Positions 47,762 to 58,800 of a stretch of DNA of 64,000 nucleotides are shown piece by piece. The DNA comes from Photobacterium malacitanum (GTDB lineage: Bacteria > Pseudomonadota > Gammaproteobacteria > Enterobacterales > Vibrionaceae): NCBI RefSeq assembly GCF_900185615.1, contig NZ_FYAK01000001.1, forward strand, positions 1,066,809 to 1,130,808, read 5' to 3'. The notes below the pieces were generated by a model that was not told the DNA's origin, did no database searches, and saw only the letters and a list, made by a program, of their open reading frames with translations. Position 1 is the first letter of the stretch. Every line of letters begins with the position of its first letter. A program made the translations under genes and the position numbers.

Positions 47762-47789
47762 AAAAAAAAGCCAGCTAATAAGCTGACTT
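47762..47789 (-). terminator. Terminator between nusB and thiL
   Basis: AAGCCAGCT and AGCTGACTT form a stem with one mismatch around AATA; eight T follow on the minus strand. It lies 30 bp past nusB and would reduce expression of thiL-pgpA relative to the rib genes unless they have their own promoter. Confidence 0.8.
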
Positions 47790-47819
47790 CTTTCATCGTA
47801 CTCAACGTAATAAAAAAAA

Positions 47820-48293
47820 TTACTTATCTTTTTTACGTAGAGATGGTGCAGCTTTATCTAACACACCATTGACGAATTTGTGGCTATCTTCGGCACCGAA
47901 GAGTTTCGCTAATTCGATTGCTTCGTTGATCACAACTTTAAATGGTACGTCTTCACGCTTAACCATTTCGTACATTGCAAGACGAAGTAGAGCAAGTTCC
48001 ATCTGGTCTAGATCCTGAAGTGGACGAGACAAGTATGGACGCATTTTGCTATCAAGTTCTTGATGGCTTAATACAACACCTGCAAATAAATCGCGGAAAT
48101 AAGCAACATCAGTGTCTGGCGCTTTACATGTAGGCGCATCAGTTTGATGTTCTTCTTCTTCAAACTTATCGCCTGAAAGGAAATATTGCTCAATATCAGC
48201 AACATTACCTTTGGTAAGTTGCCAAGAGTAAACAGCTTGTACAGCAAATTGACGTGCATTACGACGCGCGGCTGGTTTCACAGTAACCCCCAT
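47820..48293 (-). CDS. nusB: Transcription antitermination protein NusB
   Basis: RNA-binding helical protein of the rRNA antitermination complex with S10. The 157 residues have [34 protein letters not shown] and [33 protein letters not shown] slightly acidic insertion ([11 protein letters not shown]) sits in the middle. Its ATG shares one base with the ribH stop (TAATG). Confidence 0.96.
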   Translation of the reverse strand: MGVTVKPAARRNARQFAVQAVYSWQLTKGNVADIEQYFLSGDKFEEEEHQTDAPTCKAPDTDVAYFRDLFAGVVLSHQELDSKMRPYLSRPLQDLDQMELALLRLAMYEMVKREDVPFKVVINEAIELAKLFGAEDSHKFVNGVLDKAAPSLRKKDK

Positions 48294-48763
48294 TAGGATT
48301 CGATTTGGGACAGGACATTTACCATTTCGAGCGCGCTTAGTGCAGCCTCTGCCCCTTTATTACCAGCCTTGGTACCGGCACGCTCAATGGCTTGTTCTAT
48401 AGAATCAACAGTCAGCACACCAAAAGCAACTGGAGTATTATACTCTAGTGCAACTTGTGCTAGACCTTTGTTACACTCACCAGCAACATAGTCAAAATGA
48501 GGTGTACCACCACGAATAACTGAGCCTAATGCTACGATAGCATCATAGCGATCACTCTTCGCAACTTGCTGGGCAACAAGCGGTAGTTCATAAGCACCAG
48601 GGCAACGAACAACAGTGATATTATCTTCACTAACCTGACCTTGACGTTTCAGCGCATCTAATGCACCTGAAAGTAAACTTTCGTTAATAAAGCTATTAAA
48701 GCGTGCAATTACGATAGCAATTTTTGCGTTTGGTGCCGCGATGGCGCCTTCAATTACCTTCAT
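48293..48763 (-). CDS. ribH: 6,7-dimethyl-8-ribityllumazine synthase
   Basis: Condenses the pyrimidine intermediate with dihydroxybutanone phosphate, the penultimate step of riboflavin synthesis. The 156-residue protein has [32 protein letters not shown] and [22 protein letters not shown] 48763 follows AGGAAGG; the frame open to 48817 is not used. It is also called ribE in E. coli naming. It couples to nusB. Confidence 0.96.
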   Translation of the reverse strand: MKVIEGAIAAPNAKIAIVIARFNSFINESLLSGALDALKRQGQVSEDNITVVRCPGAYELPLVAQQVAKSDRYDAIVALGSVIRGGTPHFDYVAGECNKGLAQVALEYNTPVAFGVLTVDSIEQAIERAGTKAGNKGAEAALSALEMVNVLSQIES

Positions 48764-48924
48764 GGGCCTTCCTGTGACTATGTCTTTCCGGTTTGAGAAA
48801 CCGCGGGAGTCTAACACACTTTACGATATGTCTGCTATCCACATCCGTCGGTTTCAGAGGATTTGTTACTATTTATTGCTTATTCGTTGATGAACCAACC
48901 AATAAGCGCATGATCAATCGTTTG
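48764..48924 (-). other. Spacer between ribBA and ribH with a short hairpin
   Basis: A 161-bp gap in an otherwise tight operon. CGGTTT-GAG-AAACCG at 48789-48803 forms a perfect 6-bp hairpin with a 3-nt loop, 26-40 bp before the ribH start. It does not resemble an FMN riboswitch. The gap may hold an internal promoter. Confidence 0.4.
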
Positions 48925-50028
48925 TTATTCGCAAATATATTCAACCACTTCAAGACCAAAACCAGACAGTGAATGGTAGCGTTGCGTGCTTGATGATAAT
49001 AGGCGCATCTTACCAATTCCAAGATCTGATAAGATTTGAGAACCGACACCGACTTGACGTGAAGGATTATATGGGCTGACCTTCACTTGTGGACGGCCTT
49101 CATTTTCAGCGGCAATATTTTTAACTTTATTAATAATACTATCCGTTGACTCTTGCTTGCTCAGTACCACCAGCACTCCATTTTCAGCACTGATACGTTG
49201 CATTGCTGCAGGCAATGTCCACTGCGTTGCACCTGATTGTAAAATATCTTTAAAGGTATCTTGCAAATGCACTCGTACCAATGTCGATGCATTGGCTTCA
49301 ATATCACCTTTACATAGTGCGTAATGAATTTGATCATCAATTTTATCGCGGTAAGTGATCATATCAAACTCACCAAATTCAGTATTGAGTTTACACTCAC
49401 CAACACGCTCAATGGTGGTTTCATGATGATTACGGTACTCAATAAGATCGGCAATAGTACCCAGCTTTAAGCCGTGCTTTTCAGCAAAAATTTCTAATTG
49501 AGGGCGACGTGCCATGGTGCCATCTTCGTTAAGAATCTCAACAATCACACTGGATGGTTCAAGGCCAGCTAAACGAGCAATATCACAACCTGCTTCAGTA
49601 TGACCTGCACGAGTAAGTACGCCACCTTCTTGTGCCATCAATGGAAAGATATGACCAGGCATCACTATATCAGCAGAAGTCGCATCAGCCGCCACTGCAG
49701 CTTGTACGGTACGAGAACGATCTGCTGCTGAAATACCGGTAGTTACACCGGTTGCAGCTTCAATAGAAATAGTAAATGGCGTGCCAAATTGTTCAGTATT
49801 ATCTTGAACCATCAATGGTAGGCCCAATTTCTGACAACGCGCCTTGCTTAAGGTTAAGCAAATTAAACCACGACCATACATGGCCATAAAGTTAATCGCC
49901 TCTGGCGTGATTTTTTCTGATGCTATGATCAGATCGCCTTCATTTTCGCGATCTTCATCATCCATCAAAATAACCATTTTACCTTGGCGAATATCATCAA
50001 TGATTTCTTTTGCACTACTTAAAGCCAT
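48925..50028 (-). CDS. ribBA: RibBA-like: DHBP synthase with degenerate GTP cyclohydrolase II domain
   Basis: The N-terminal domain (about 1-200) is 3,4-dihydroxy-2-butanone-4-phosphate synthase: [31 protein letters not shown]. The C-terminal domain (about 205-367) is similar in fold to GTP cyclohydrolase II, but the zinc motif of active enzymes (a Cys after RVH, then two more in RCDCG) is replaced by [11 protein letters not shown], and the GRNIGL region is absent. So only the first activity is likely, and GTP cyclohydrolase II must be encoded elsewhere. It lies 48 bp after ribE. Confidence 0.9.
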   Translation of the reverse strand: MALSSAKEIIDDIRQGKMVILMDDEDRENEGDLIIASEKITPEAINFMAMYGRGLICLTLSKARCQKLGLPLMVQDNTEQFGTPFTISIEAATGVTTGISAADRSRTVQAAVAADATSADIVMPGHIFPLMAQEGGVLTRAGHTEAGCDIARLAGLEPSSVIVEILNEDGTMARRPQLEIFAEKHGLKLGTIADLIEYRNHHETTIERVGECKLNTEFGEFDMITYRDKIDDQIHYALCKGDIEANASTLVRVHLQDTFKDILQSGATQWTLPAAMQRISAENGVLVVLSKQESTDSIINKVKNIAAENEGRPQVKVSPYNPSRQVGVGSQILSDLGIGKMRLLSSSTQRYHSLSGFGLEVVEYICE

Positions 50029-50075
50029 AATACTACCCTTATTCTTATGTTGCTCTATTACCCATAAAGCAATGC

Positions 50076-50732
50076 TTAACCGAGAAACCCTGTTCTCGCC
50101 AATAAATCCATTGTCACTTGAGGTTGTTTTTCTGCGGCTTTATCACCAAGCATTAATCGTTCAAGGTAACGCGCGATAACATCAACCTCAAGGTTAATTT
50201 TACGGCCAACACTAAAATCAGCCATGGTGGTTTCAGCTGCAGTATGTGGCACGATAGTTAATTTAAACTCATCGCCACGCACAGCATTCACCGTTAAGCT
50301 AATGCCATCAACCGCCACCGAGCCTTTCTCTGAAATATATTTTGCGAGCTGTGGCGGTACTTTGACCCAAAACTCAATCGCACGCCCTACATGCTGGCGC
50401 TCAATCACTTCAGCCACAGCATCAACGTGACCAGACACCATATGGCCACCAAAACGGGTGGTCGCTAACATGGCTTTTTCTAAATTAACCACTTGGCCGG
50501 CTTTGTAATTCGCAAATGCGGTGCGGTTAAGTGTTTCTAACGAAAGATCAGCGACATAACCTTTACCCGTTAATTTAACCACGGTAAGGCATACACCATT
50601 GGTGGCAATACTATCGCCTAACTTAACGTCCGTTAAATCTAAGGTTCCTGAATCAACGGTAACAGCAACATCAGCACCTTTAGGTGTTAGTGCAGATATT
50701 TTACCGACAGCTTCTATAATTCCAGTGAACAT
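50076..50732 (-). CDS. ribE: Riboflavin synthase, alpha chain
   Basis: Forms riboflavin by dismutation of two lumazine molecules. The 218-residue protein has two similar lumazine-binding halves. It opens [12 protein letters not shown]; the first half holds [13 protein letters not shown] and the second [15 protein letters not shown] and [11 protein letters not shown]. It is named ribC in E. coli. It sits 23 bp past ribD. Confidence 0.96.
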   Translation of the reverse strand: MFTGIIEAVGKISALTPKGADVAVTVDSGTLDLTDVKLGDSIATNGVCLTVVKLTGKGYVADLSLETLNRTAFANYKAGQVVNLEKAMLATTRFGGHMVSGHVDAVAEVIERQHVGRAIEFWVKVPPQLAKYISEKGSVAVDGISLTVNAVRGDEFKLTIVPHTAAETTMADFSVGRKINLEVDVIARYLERLMLGDKAAEKQPQVTMDLLARTGFLG

Positions 50733-50755
50733 GCTCAGCCCTTAATTTCACTATT

Positions 50756-51880
50756 TTATTTATTATTTTGTACGGTTGCCATTATACGAATATCACAATC
50801 AATCATACAAACATCAGTAATAGTTAACAACGGCGTTTGTGCCATCGTTGTCAGTCCGCTAATATCAATTAGACCACGACTGTCGCTACCCATTAATTTA
50901 GGTGCTTGATATAAAATCAATTTATCCACTAACTGCTGTTGCAATAATGCGCCAGCTAAACGCGCACCAGCTTCGACCCAAATATGATTAATGCCGTATT
51001 GCGCCAAGCGCGACATTAATGCCACTAAGTCAAGCTGATGACTGTTAGTTTGAGTTGGAAGTTGCCATTGCTGAACAGAATCAGGCCATGCTTCGGTGCC
51101 GATAGACGTGCGAGCTAAGATAGTCTCACCAGGCAGGTGGAAAAGTTGATAATCAGGTGTGAGTCGATTCTGACTGTCAATGATAACCCGTATGGGTTGA
51201 CGTAATGCCGCTTGAGGATAAGCGTGTTGAACAGCTTGGTCTAATTCACTCCAACGTACATTAAGCGATGGATCATCTGCTATTACGGTAGCACTGGTTG
51301 ATAAAATCGCACCTGCCTGCGCACGAAAATGTTGCACATCAGCGCGAGCTTTAGGACCTGTGATCCACTTGCTGACGCCATTTGCTAATGCTGTTCGACC
51401 ATCTAAACTCGCAGCAAGCTTTAATTCAACATATGGCATTTGTAGAGTCATTTGCTTAATAAAGCCAGGATTCAGTGCTTGAGCTTCCGCTGCGAGTACA
51501 CCAACTTCAACATCGATACCTGCCGCTTGTAACATCGCAATACCACGCCCTGAAACGGCGGGATTAGGATCGACCATCGCACAAACAACCCGTGCAACGT
51601 TGGCATTAATTAACGCTTCAGCACAAGCTGGAGTGCGCCCGTAATGGCAGCACGGCTCTAAAGTCACATACACCGTTGCCCCTTGGGCGCGCTGCTGTGC
51701 CTGCCGTAATGCAAACACTTCAGCATGAGGCTGTCCTGCCTGATAATGATATCCCTCACCGACGATGTCGTTGCCATTTACTATCACACAGCCAACATTT
51801 GGATTAGGGGCGGTGGTATAACGGCCAAGCTTGGCAAGCGCTATGGCTCGCGACATCATTTTTTGATCAGTGTGTGTCAT
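50756..51880 (-). CDS. ribD: Bifunctional pyrimidine deaminase/reductase RibD
   Basis: Carries out the second and third steps of riboflavin synthesis. The N-terminal deaminase domain has zinc ligands His52 in HAEVFAL, Cys77 in LEPCCHYGRTPAC and Cys86. The C-terminal reductase domain holds VELKLAASLDGRTAL and HIWVEAGARLAGALL. It lies 27 bp after nrdR, the conserved nrdR-ribD order. Confidence 0.97.
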   Translation of the reverse strand: MTHTDQKMMSRAIALAKLGRYTTAPNPNVGCVIVNGNDIVGEGYHYQAGQPHAEVFALRQAQQRAQGATVYVTLEPCCHYGRTPACAEALINANVARVVCAMVDPNPAVSGRGIAMLQAAGIDVEVGVLAAEAQALNPGFIKQMTLQMPYVELKLAASLDGRTALANGVSKWITGPKARADVQHFRAQAGAILSTSATVIADDPSLNVRWSELDQAVQHAYPQAALRQPIRVIIDSQNRLTPDYQLFHLPGETILARTSIGTEAWPDSVQQWQLPTQTNSHQLDLVALMSRLAQYGINHIWVEAGARLAGALLQQQLVDKLILYQAPKLMGSDSRGLIDISGLTTMAQTPLLTITDVCMIDCDIRIMATVQNNK

Positions 51881-51907
51881 TATTGTTAGTCTTAACGATG
51901 CTGAGTG

Positions 51908-52357
51908 TTAACGTTCTAATTTGGCAATTTCCTCACCAAACTCACGAATATCTTCAAAACTACGATAAACAGAAGCAAACCGGATATAAGCAACTTTATC
52001 CAATTCTTTTAACGCTTCCATCACTAAATTACCAATCATCTCCGAAGGCACTTCACGCTCACCTGTCGCTCGAAGACAAGATTTAATACTATTAATTGCC
52101 CGTTCAATATCATCAGTACTTACGGGACGTTTCTCTAATGCTCGCTGAATACCGCCGCGTAATTTTTCTTCATTAAACGGATCACGGTTACCATTGGTTT
52201 TCACTACGCGAGGCATCACAAGCTCTGCCGTTTCAAACGTAGTATAGCGCTCATTACACGCTAAACATTGGCGGCGTCGGCGTACTTGGTGGCCATCGGC
52301 AACCAATCGAGAATCGATTACTTTGGTGTCATTTGCACCGCAAAAAGGACAATGCAT
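51908..52357 (-). CDS. nrdR: Transcriptional repressor NrdR
   Basis: Zinc-ribbon and ATP-cone repressor of ribonucleotide reductase genes. The 149-residue protein has zinc ligands Cys3, Cys6, Cys31 and Cys34 (MHCPFC and [13 protein letters not shown]), the Arg-rich DNA-binding loop HQVRRRRQ, and the ATP cone. It is first in the run nrdR-ribD-ribE-ribBA-ribH-nusB. I see no nrd gene in the window. Confidence 0.97.
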   Translation of the reverse strand: MHCPFCGANDTKVIDSRLVADGHQVRRRRQCLACNERYTTFETAELVMPRVVKTNGNRDPFNEEKLRGGIQRALEKRPVSTDDIERAINSIKSCLRATGEREVPSEMIGNLVMEALKELDKVAYIRFASVYRSFEDIREFGEEIAKLER

Positions 52358-52494
52358 TTAGCCTCCTACATTCAATCGACTCAGTGTAACCCATTTCATC
52401 GCTTTAATAAGACTATCACCCCCTTTTTTCTAATAAATCGGCTTAAAAGTAACAATTATCATTAATAATGGTCGATTTAGTTTATTTAAAAAAT

Positions 52495-52524
52495 AAAAAA
52501 GGCTCACCTAGAAATAGGCAAGCC
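52495..52524 (-). terminator. Terminator after glyA
   Basis: GGCT-CA-CCTA (52501-52510) pairs with TAGG-CA-AGCC (52515-52524) around GAAA with an internal loop; six T follow on the minus strand. It lies 50 bp past the glyA stop. Confidence 0.8.
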
Positions 52525-52573
52525 TCATCAAAACGATCATAACAGCGCTTAAATTTTGCTGTTATCAACTCAA

Positions 52574-53824
52574 TTATGCGTAAACAGGAAGACGCTTACA
52601 AATTTCAAGCACTTTCTCTTTAGTCGCTTCAATCACAGCAGTGTCATTAATGTTATCCAACACATCACACATCCAGTTTGCTAGTTGACGTGCATCATCG
52701 GCATTAAAACCACGGCGAGTAATAGAAGGCGTACCAACACGAATACCTGAAGTTACAAACGGGCTACGTGGATCATTCGGAACGCTATTTTTGTTTACCG
52801 TAATATTTGCAGCACCTAGTGCGGCATCCGCTTCTTTACCTGTAATGCCTTTATCTATTAAATCAACAAGGAATAAGTGGTTTTCAGTGCTACCAGAAAC
52901 GATCTTGTAACCACGCTTAATAAACTCTTCAACCATTGCTTTAGCGTTGACAACCACATTCGCTTGGTAAACTTTAAACTCAGGCTCCATGGCTTCTTTA
53001 AACGCTACCGCTTTCGCTGCGATAACATGCATTAATGGGCCACCTTGACCACCAGGGAATACTGCAGAGTTGAGCTTTTTGTAAAGGTCTTCGCCTTCAT
53101 TTGATAGAATCAAACCACCACGAGGGCCCGCCAATGTTTTATGGGTAGTCGTGGTAACGACATGCGCATGAGGAACGGGATTAGGATAAACACCAGCAGC
53201 AATCAAACCGGCTACGTGAGCCATATCAACGAATAAATATGCGCCTACTTTATCGGCAATTTCTCGCATCTTTGCCCAGTCAACAACTTGAGAATAAGCT
53301 GAGAAACCACCAATGATCATTTTTGGTTTATGCTCTAAAGCCAATGCTTCCATTTCTTGGTAGTCAATTTGACCACTTTCATCAATACCGTAAGGAATGA
53401 TATTGTATAACTTACCAGAGAAGTTTACTGGTGAGCCGTGAGTTAAGTGACCGCCATGTGCCAAGCTCATACCTAATACTGTATCGCCAGCATTCAATAA
53501 CGCCATGTAAACTGCATTATTTGCTTGAGAGCCTGAGTGCGGCTGAACGTTTGCGTACTCGGCACCAAATAACTGACAAGCACGATCAATAGCAAGTTGT
53601 TCTGCTTTATCAACAAACTCACAACCACCGTAGTAACGCTTACCAGGGTAACCTTCAGCATATTTATTTGTCAGCTGAGAACCTTGTGCTTCCATTACAC
53701 GCGGGCTAGTGTAGTTTTCAGAAGCAATCAACTCGATGTGTTCTTCCTGACGGGCTGTTTCTTCCTGAATAGCTGCAAATAGTTCCGCATCATAATCAGC
53801 AATGTTCATATCGCGCTTTAACAT
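52574..53824 (-). CDS. glyA: Serine hydroxymethyltransferase
   Basis: PLP enzyme making glycine and 5,10-methylenetetrahydrofolate from serine, the main one-carbon source. The 416 residues begin [16 protein letters not shown] and contain [17 protein letters not shown], the PLP-lysine motif [15 protein letters not shown] and the C-terminal [14 protein letters not shown]. The ribosome site AGGAGA is good. A PurR box lies upstream, as in E. coli. Confidence 0.98.
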   Translation of the reverse strand: MLKRDMNIADYDAELFAAIQEETARQEEHIELIASENYTSPRVMEAQGSQLTNKYAEGYPGKRYYGGCEFVDKAEQLAIDRACQLFGAEYANVQPHSGSQANNAVYMALLNAGDTVLGMSLAHGGHLTHGSPVNFSGKLYNIIPYGIDESGQIDYQEMEALALEHKPKMIIGGFSAYSQVVDWAKMREIADKVGAYLFVDMAHVAGLIAAGVYPNPVPHAHVVTTTTHKTLAGPRGGLILSNEGEDLYKKLNSAVFPGGQGGPLMHVIAAKAVAFKEAMEPEFKVYQANVVVNAKAMVEEFIKRGYKIVSGSTENHLFLVDLIDKGITGKEADAALGAANITVNKNSVPNDPRSPFVTSGIRVGTPSITRRGFNADDARQLANWMCDVLDNINDTAVIEATKEKVLEICKRLPVYA

Positions 53825-54184
53825 CTGTATCTCCTGACTCAGCTAAGTTTTATCCTATTTTAAGTAAAAAACGAAAAACCACAAACCTAGACGCCACGTG
53901 GACGCAAACGTTTTCGTTTTACTTTTTATCTGTTGACTATCTTACATAAATTGATCTAAATCAGAAAGTCCTAAATGCTGTTTTATTGAGTATATAAATT
54001 GTTTAACTTAAATTTAAATGCCTTTTTTTACATCGTTGTTATTTTTGCCGCAGCCACTCATCACTCCAATCCGTTTACATCAACGTAAATAATTTAATAC
54101 GCATAAAAACCACTAATTTAACACTGGGACTATTGCTTGCACTTTAATCCTTTTACCATAGTCACTCACAACAAGGAGGATAAT
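53825..54184. other. Divergent promoter region between glyA and the YitT-type gene
   Basis: Apart from the PurR box at 53902-53917 I see a possible glyA -10 TAAAAT (about 53853-53858) with -35 TTGTGG 16 bp upstream. The rest is AT-rich with no gene. Confidence 0.45.
53902..53917 (-). promoter_or_regulatory. PurR box upstream of glyA
   Basis: ACGCAAACGTTTTCGT is a near-perfect PurR operator (one difference from ACGCAAACGTTTGCGT). It lies 78 bp before the glyA start. Confidence 0.9.
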
Positions 54185-54799
54185 GTGCACATCAATAAAC
54201 ACCCAAGCTATGAAAACGTTATTGCTATTTTTACCGGCACATTGTTTGCCGCTGTGGGGCTTTTTTTACTGCAACAAAGCCATTTATTAACTGGCGGGAC
54301 TGCGGGGTTAGCTTTGTTAGTCAGTCACTTTGTACCGATTTCATTAGGGAGCTTATATTTTATTCTCAATTGTCCCTTTTATTTAATGGCGTGGTTTCAA
54401 ATGGGTAAACGGTTTGCGCTCAGCAGTATCTTTTGTGGCGGCTTAGTTTCCGTGATGGTTGATGCTTTACCACACTTGATCACCATTGAGGTCGTTAACC
54501 CCGTTTTTGCTGCCGTATTTGGCGGCTTATTACTGGGAGTCGGAATGTTAATCCTTTTTCGACATCGAACGAGCCTTGGTGGCTTTAATGTACTGGTGTT
54601 GTTTCTACAGCATAAATTTGGAATTTCTGCCGGTAACATTCAACTTGCGATTGATAGCACGATTTTAATCACCTCGTGTCTGTTCATCAGTCCTAAGTTG
54701 CTAATACTGTCTATTGTTGGAGTAATTATGATCAATATGGTATTGGCCATTAATTACAAACCTGAGCGCTATACCGCGACTATTGCGCCTAAAAAATAG
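54185..54799 (+). CDS. YitT-family membrane protein
   Basis: A 204-residue inner-membrane protein with about five to six membrane segments. GTG 54185 has AAGGAGG at ideal spacing. The segments begin with IAIFTGTLFAAVGLFLLQQS, LTGGTAGLALLVSHF is the typical YitT/DUF161 motif, and RHRTSLGGFNVLVLFLQ follows; the usual C-terminal DUF2179 domain of larger members is absent. Transport function is suspected for the family but not shown. It is divergent from glyA. Confidence 0.85.
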   Translation: MHINKHPSYENVIAIFTGTLFAAVGLFLLQQSHLLTGGTAGLALLVSHFVPISLGSLYFILNCPFYLMAWFQMGKRFALSSIFCGGLVSVMVDALPHLITIEVVNPVFAAVFGGLLLGVGMLILFRHRTSLGGFNVLVLFLQHKFGISAGNIQLAIDSTILITSCLFISPKLLILSIVGVIMINMVLAINYKPERYTATIAPKK

Positions 54800-54802
54800 T
54801 GT

Positions 54803-54830
54803 AAAAAAAAGAGGCTGCGTCGTCGCAGCC
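54803..54830 (-). terminator. Terminator after glnB
   Basis: GGCTGCG (54813-54819) and CGCAGCC (54824-54830) pair around TCGT; eight T follow on the minus strand. It lies between the convergent YitT-type and glnB genes. Confidence 0.88.
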
Positions 54831-54865
54831 CCTCATTCAATATGGTTATAAGCAACCATCATTAT

Positions 54866-55249
<384 letters not shown>

Positions 55250-55309
55250 TCACCGACTTGATTAAATTAGGGTTATTATCACAGATTCAATGCAGTAATT
55301 TAATCACAT

Positions 55310-55714
55310 TTAATATTCTTGAATATAATTAGTCTCCATTCGCCGCAAAAGCAGCAACACGGAATACAGTAATACTAAGCCATTGATTACCATAATAGCA
55401 ATATCATGATATTTAGCAGGAAAAACATTTGGAATGAAAGGAATTAGACTAAATTGTAAAAATAATGTCACCGCTGGAATATAGAAATAAAGAGGAATAA
55501 ATCCCCACTTTTGACCTCTTAATAAACCAACACAAGCAACCACGCCAGATATCAATACTAATAAAGTAACAATCACAGGCACCATGCCAAGCAAATCGTA
55601 CCTTAGCGCATGCACCAACGTCTCAATATGTTGAATCAGACCGATGACTACAAATACGGCGAGTAACTTCGTCGCACCAATGAGGCGGTAATTGCTGGGA
55701 ATATCCAATCCCAT
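55310..55714 (-). CDS. Hypothetical membrane protein, 134 aa
   Basis: Four predicted membrane segments: ATKLLAVFVVIGLIQ, LLGMVPVIVTLLVLISGVVA, WGFIPLYFYIPAVTLFLQF and IAIMVINGLVLLYSVLLLL, with a short basic then acidic C-terminus. I do not recognise the family. It lies 105 bp before glnB on the same strand with no terminator seen between them, so cotranscription is possible. Confidence 0.7.
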   Translation of the reverse strand: MGLDIPSNYRLIGATKLLAVFVVIGLIQHIETLVHALRYDLLGMVPVIVTLLVLISGVVACVGLLRGQKWGFIPLYFYIPAVTLFLQFSLIPFIPNVFPAKYHDIAIMVINGLVLLYSVLLLLRRMETNYIQEY

Positions 55715-55847
55715 TATTGTTTCATCCTTGTAACGACACCGTGGTCATTTTTACTTATTCGTTATATTAATTATCCCAATGTTTTTTCAAGGTTAATGTG
55801 ATCAATATCAACTTCATATTTATTTTATAATTACCGTGATGACACAA

Positions 55848-55880
55848 TAAAAAAAAGCTGCCCAAACTGGCAGCTTTTTT
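55848..55880. terminator. Terminator after purL
   Basis: AGCTGCC (55856-55862) and GGCAGCT (55869-55875) with A and T runs on the two sides, 20 bp past the purL stop. Confidence 0.9.
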
Positions 55881-55899
55881 AACACTAACTAAATGATTT

Positions 55900-58800
55900 T
55901 TAACCGATATTAACCCGTGCATTACGGAACATACGCATCCATGGACTATTTTCGCTCCAATCATCTGGATACCAAGAGTTAGCGACAGTACGGAAGACTC
56001 GCTCTGGGTGCGGCATCATAATAGTGACACGGCCATCTTGAGTGGTTAAACCTGTAATACCGTTTGGCGAACCATTAGGGTTAGCTGGATAGCTTTGAGT
56101 AACATTGCCATAGTTATCAAGATAACGTAGCGCAATCGTTCCTGACTGCTCAATCGCTGCCAAATGGTCGGCATTACGTACTTCAACTCGACCTTCACCA
56201 TGTGAAACTGCGATTGGCATTCGTGAACCTGCCATTTCATTAAAGAATAATGAATCACTCTTTTGTACTTCAACCAAACTAAAACGCGCTTCAAAACGCT
56301 CTGATTCGTTACGCACAAAACGCGGCCATAAATCAGCTCCTGGAATCAGTTCATGTAGGTTAGACATCATCTGACAACCATTACATACACCTAATGCCAG
56401 CGTATCTGGGCGATGAAAGAATGCTGCAAATTGGTCACGGGCAATATTGTTAAATAACACTGATTTTGCCCAGCCTTCACCTGCACCTAATACATCACCA
56501 TAAGAGAAACCACCACAAGCCACTAAGCCATTAAAGCCATCAAGTTGTACCTTGCCACTAAGAATATCACTCATATGAACATCTTTAGCTTCAAAGCCTG
56601 CACGATCAAAAGCAGCCGCCATTTCGACGTGAGAGTTAACACCTTGCTCACGGAGAATTGCCATTTGTGGCTTAGCACCAAAATTAATTGCAGGTGCAAT
56701 AAATGGCGCAGCAACATCCTCATTAATATCAAATGTTAACTGAGTATGTAAGCCTGGATCTTGGGTATCTTTCTTGGCTTCAAATTCTTGTAATGCTCCG
56801 GCTGGATTATCTCGCATTGCTTGCATTTGATAGGTCGTTTCAGCCCAGATTGCACGTAATTCAGTGCGATTCTGTTCAAGCACTAAATCATTACCATTCC
56901 AAATACGTAGTGTATCTTCATCAATCACCGTACCAATGATGTGACTACATGACGCTAAACCATTAGCCGCTAAGACAGCTTGAACAGCGTCAACATCATC
57001 ACTGCGCACCTGAATCACAGCACCTAGTTCTTCGCTAAATAACGCTGCTAGCACATCATCACATTCATCGGTTGCGGTAGTATTAATATCAACTTCAATA
57101 CCCGTGTGACCCGCAAATGCCATCTCAGCTAAAGTGACATACAAACCACCATCACCACGATCATGGTAAGCCAATAACTTCTCATCACGCACTAAGGTTT
57201 GCATTGCATAGAAGAAGCCTTTTAATAGCTCAGGGCTATCGACATCAGCGGCTTTATCACCTAACTGCTTATAAACTTGTGCTAATGCTGTTGCACCCAA
57301 ACGGTTTTGACCACAACCGAGATCGACCAAGATTAAGCTAGATTCGCCTTTATCGGTACGTAATTGTGGTGTCACGGTTTTACGGACATCTTCGACACGA
57401 CCAAAAGCGGTGATCACTAACGACAATGGTGATGTGACTTGTTTTTCTTCACCATTCTGCTGCCACTTAGTCTTCATCGACATTGAGTCTTTACCCACAG
57501 GAATGGTTAATCCTAATGCAGGACATAACTCTTCACCAATGGCTTTTACTGCTTCATATAGACCAGCATCTTCACCCGGATGACCCGCAGGTGACATCCA
57601 GTTAGCTGATAAATTAATCCGCTTCATGTCACCGATATCAGTCGCTGCAATATTGGTGATCGCTTCACCAACCGCTAAACGCGCAGAAGCACCAAAGTTA
57701 AGCAGTGCAACAGGTGTACGCTCACCCATCGACATCGCTTCGCCGTGATAGCTATCATAGCTTGCTGCGGTTACCGCACAGTTAGCCACTGGCACCTGCC
57801 AAGGGCCGACCATTTGATCACGTGCAACTAGGCCTGTCACACTACGATCACCAATGGTAATTAGAAACGTTTTTTCGGCGACAGCTGGCAGACGTAAAAC
57901 GCGTTGCGTTGCAGCTTCAATGGTAATGTCAGTGCGATCAAGCGGCTGTCCTACCACTGTTTGTGTTTGCACATCACGGTGCATTTTTGGTGCTTTACCC
58001 AATAAAATATCCATAGGCATATCAATTGGAGTATTGTCAAAATGACTATCTTCAAGAGTTAGATGACGCTCAGCAGTTGCTTCGCCAACTACAGCATAAG
58101 GTGCACGTTCACGCTGACAAATAGCGTCAAATGTCGCCATATTTTCAGGTGCGATCGCCAGTACATAACGTTCTTGCGATTCATTACACCAAATCTCAAG
58201 TGGGCTCATTCCTGGCTCATCATTAGGTACATCACGTAACTGGAATTTACCACCACGTTCACCATCATTGACAAGCTCTGGTAAAGCATTAGAAATACCA
58301 CCAGCGCCGACATCGTGAATAAAGGCAATCGGGTTATCATCGCCCATCTGCCAACAACCATCGATCACTTCCTGACAACGACGTTCCATTTCTGGGTTTT
58401 CACGCTGTACTGAAGCAAAATCTAAATCTTCTGCTGATTGACCAGATGCCATTGATGATGCAGCACCGCCACCCAGACCAATGTTCATTGCAGGACCACC
58501 AAGAACAATTAACTTGGCACCAACAGGAATATCTTTCTTCTGCACGTGATCGGCACGAATATTACCCATGCCACCAGCAATCATGATTGGCTTATGGTAA
58601 CCACGGATTTCTTCACCAGCATGAGATGTGACTTTTTCTTCGTAAGTTCGAAAATAACCTAATAGGTTAGGACGGCCAAATTCATTATTAAATGCGGCAC
58701 CACCTAATGGCCCCTCTAGCATAATATCTAACGCAGTAACGATACGATCTGGCTTACCAAAATCGGTTTCCCACGGCTGTTCAAAACCAGGCACGCGTAA

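Noticed and set aside
48764..48924. Possible FMN riboswitch in the rib operon
   Set aside because: The conserved FMN aptamer segments (GGGGCAGGGTGAAATTCCC, GACCCG-type parts) are not present here or before ribBA, ribE or ribD.
52450..52475. Fur-like sequence AACAATTATCATTAATAATGG upstream of nrdR
   Set aside because: Matches the 19-bp Fur consensus poorly and the region is simply AT-rich; nrdR is not a usual Fur target.
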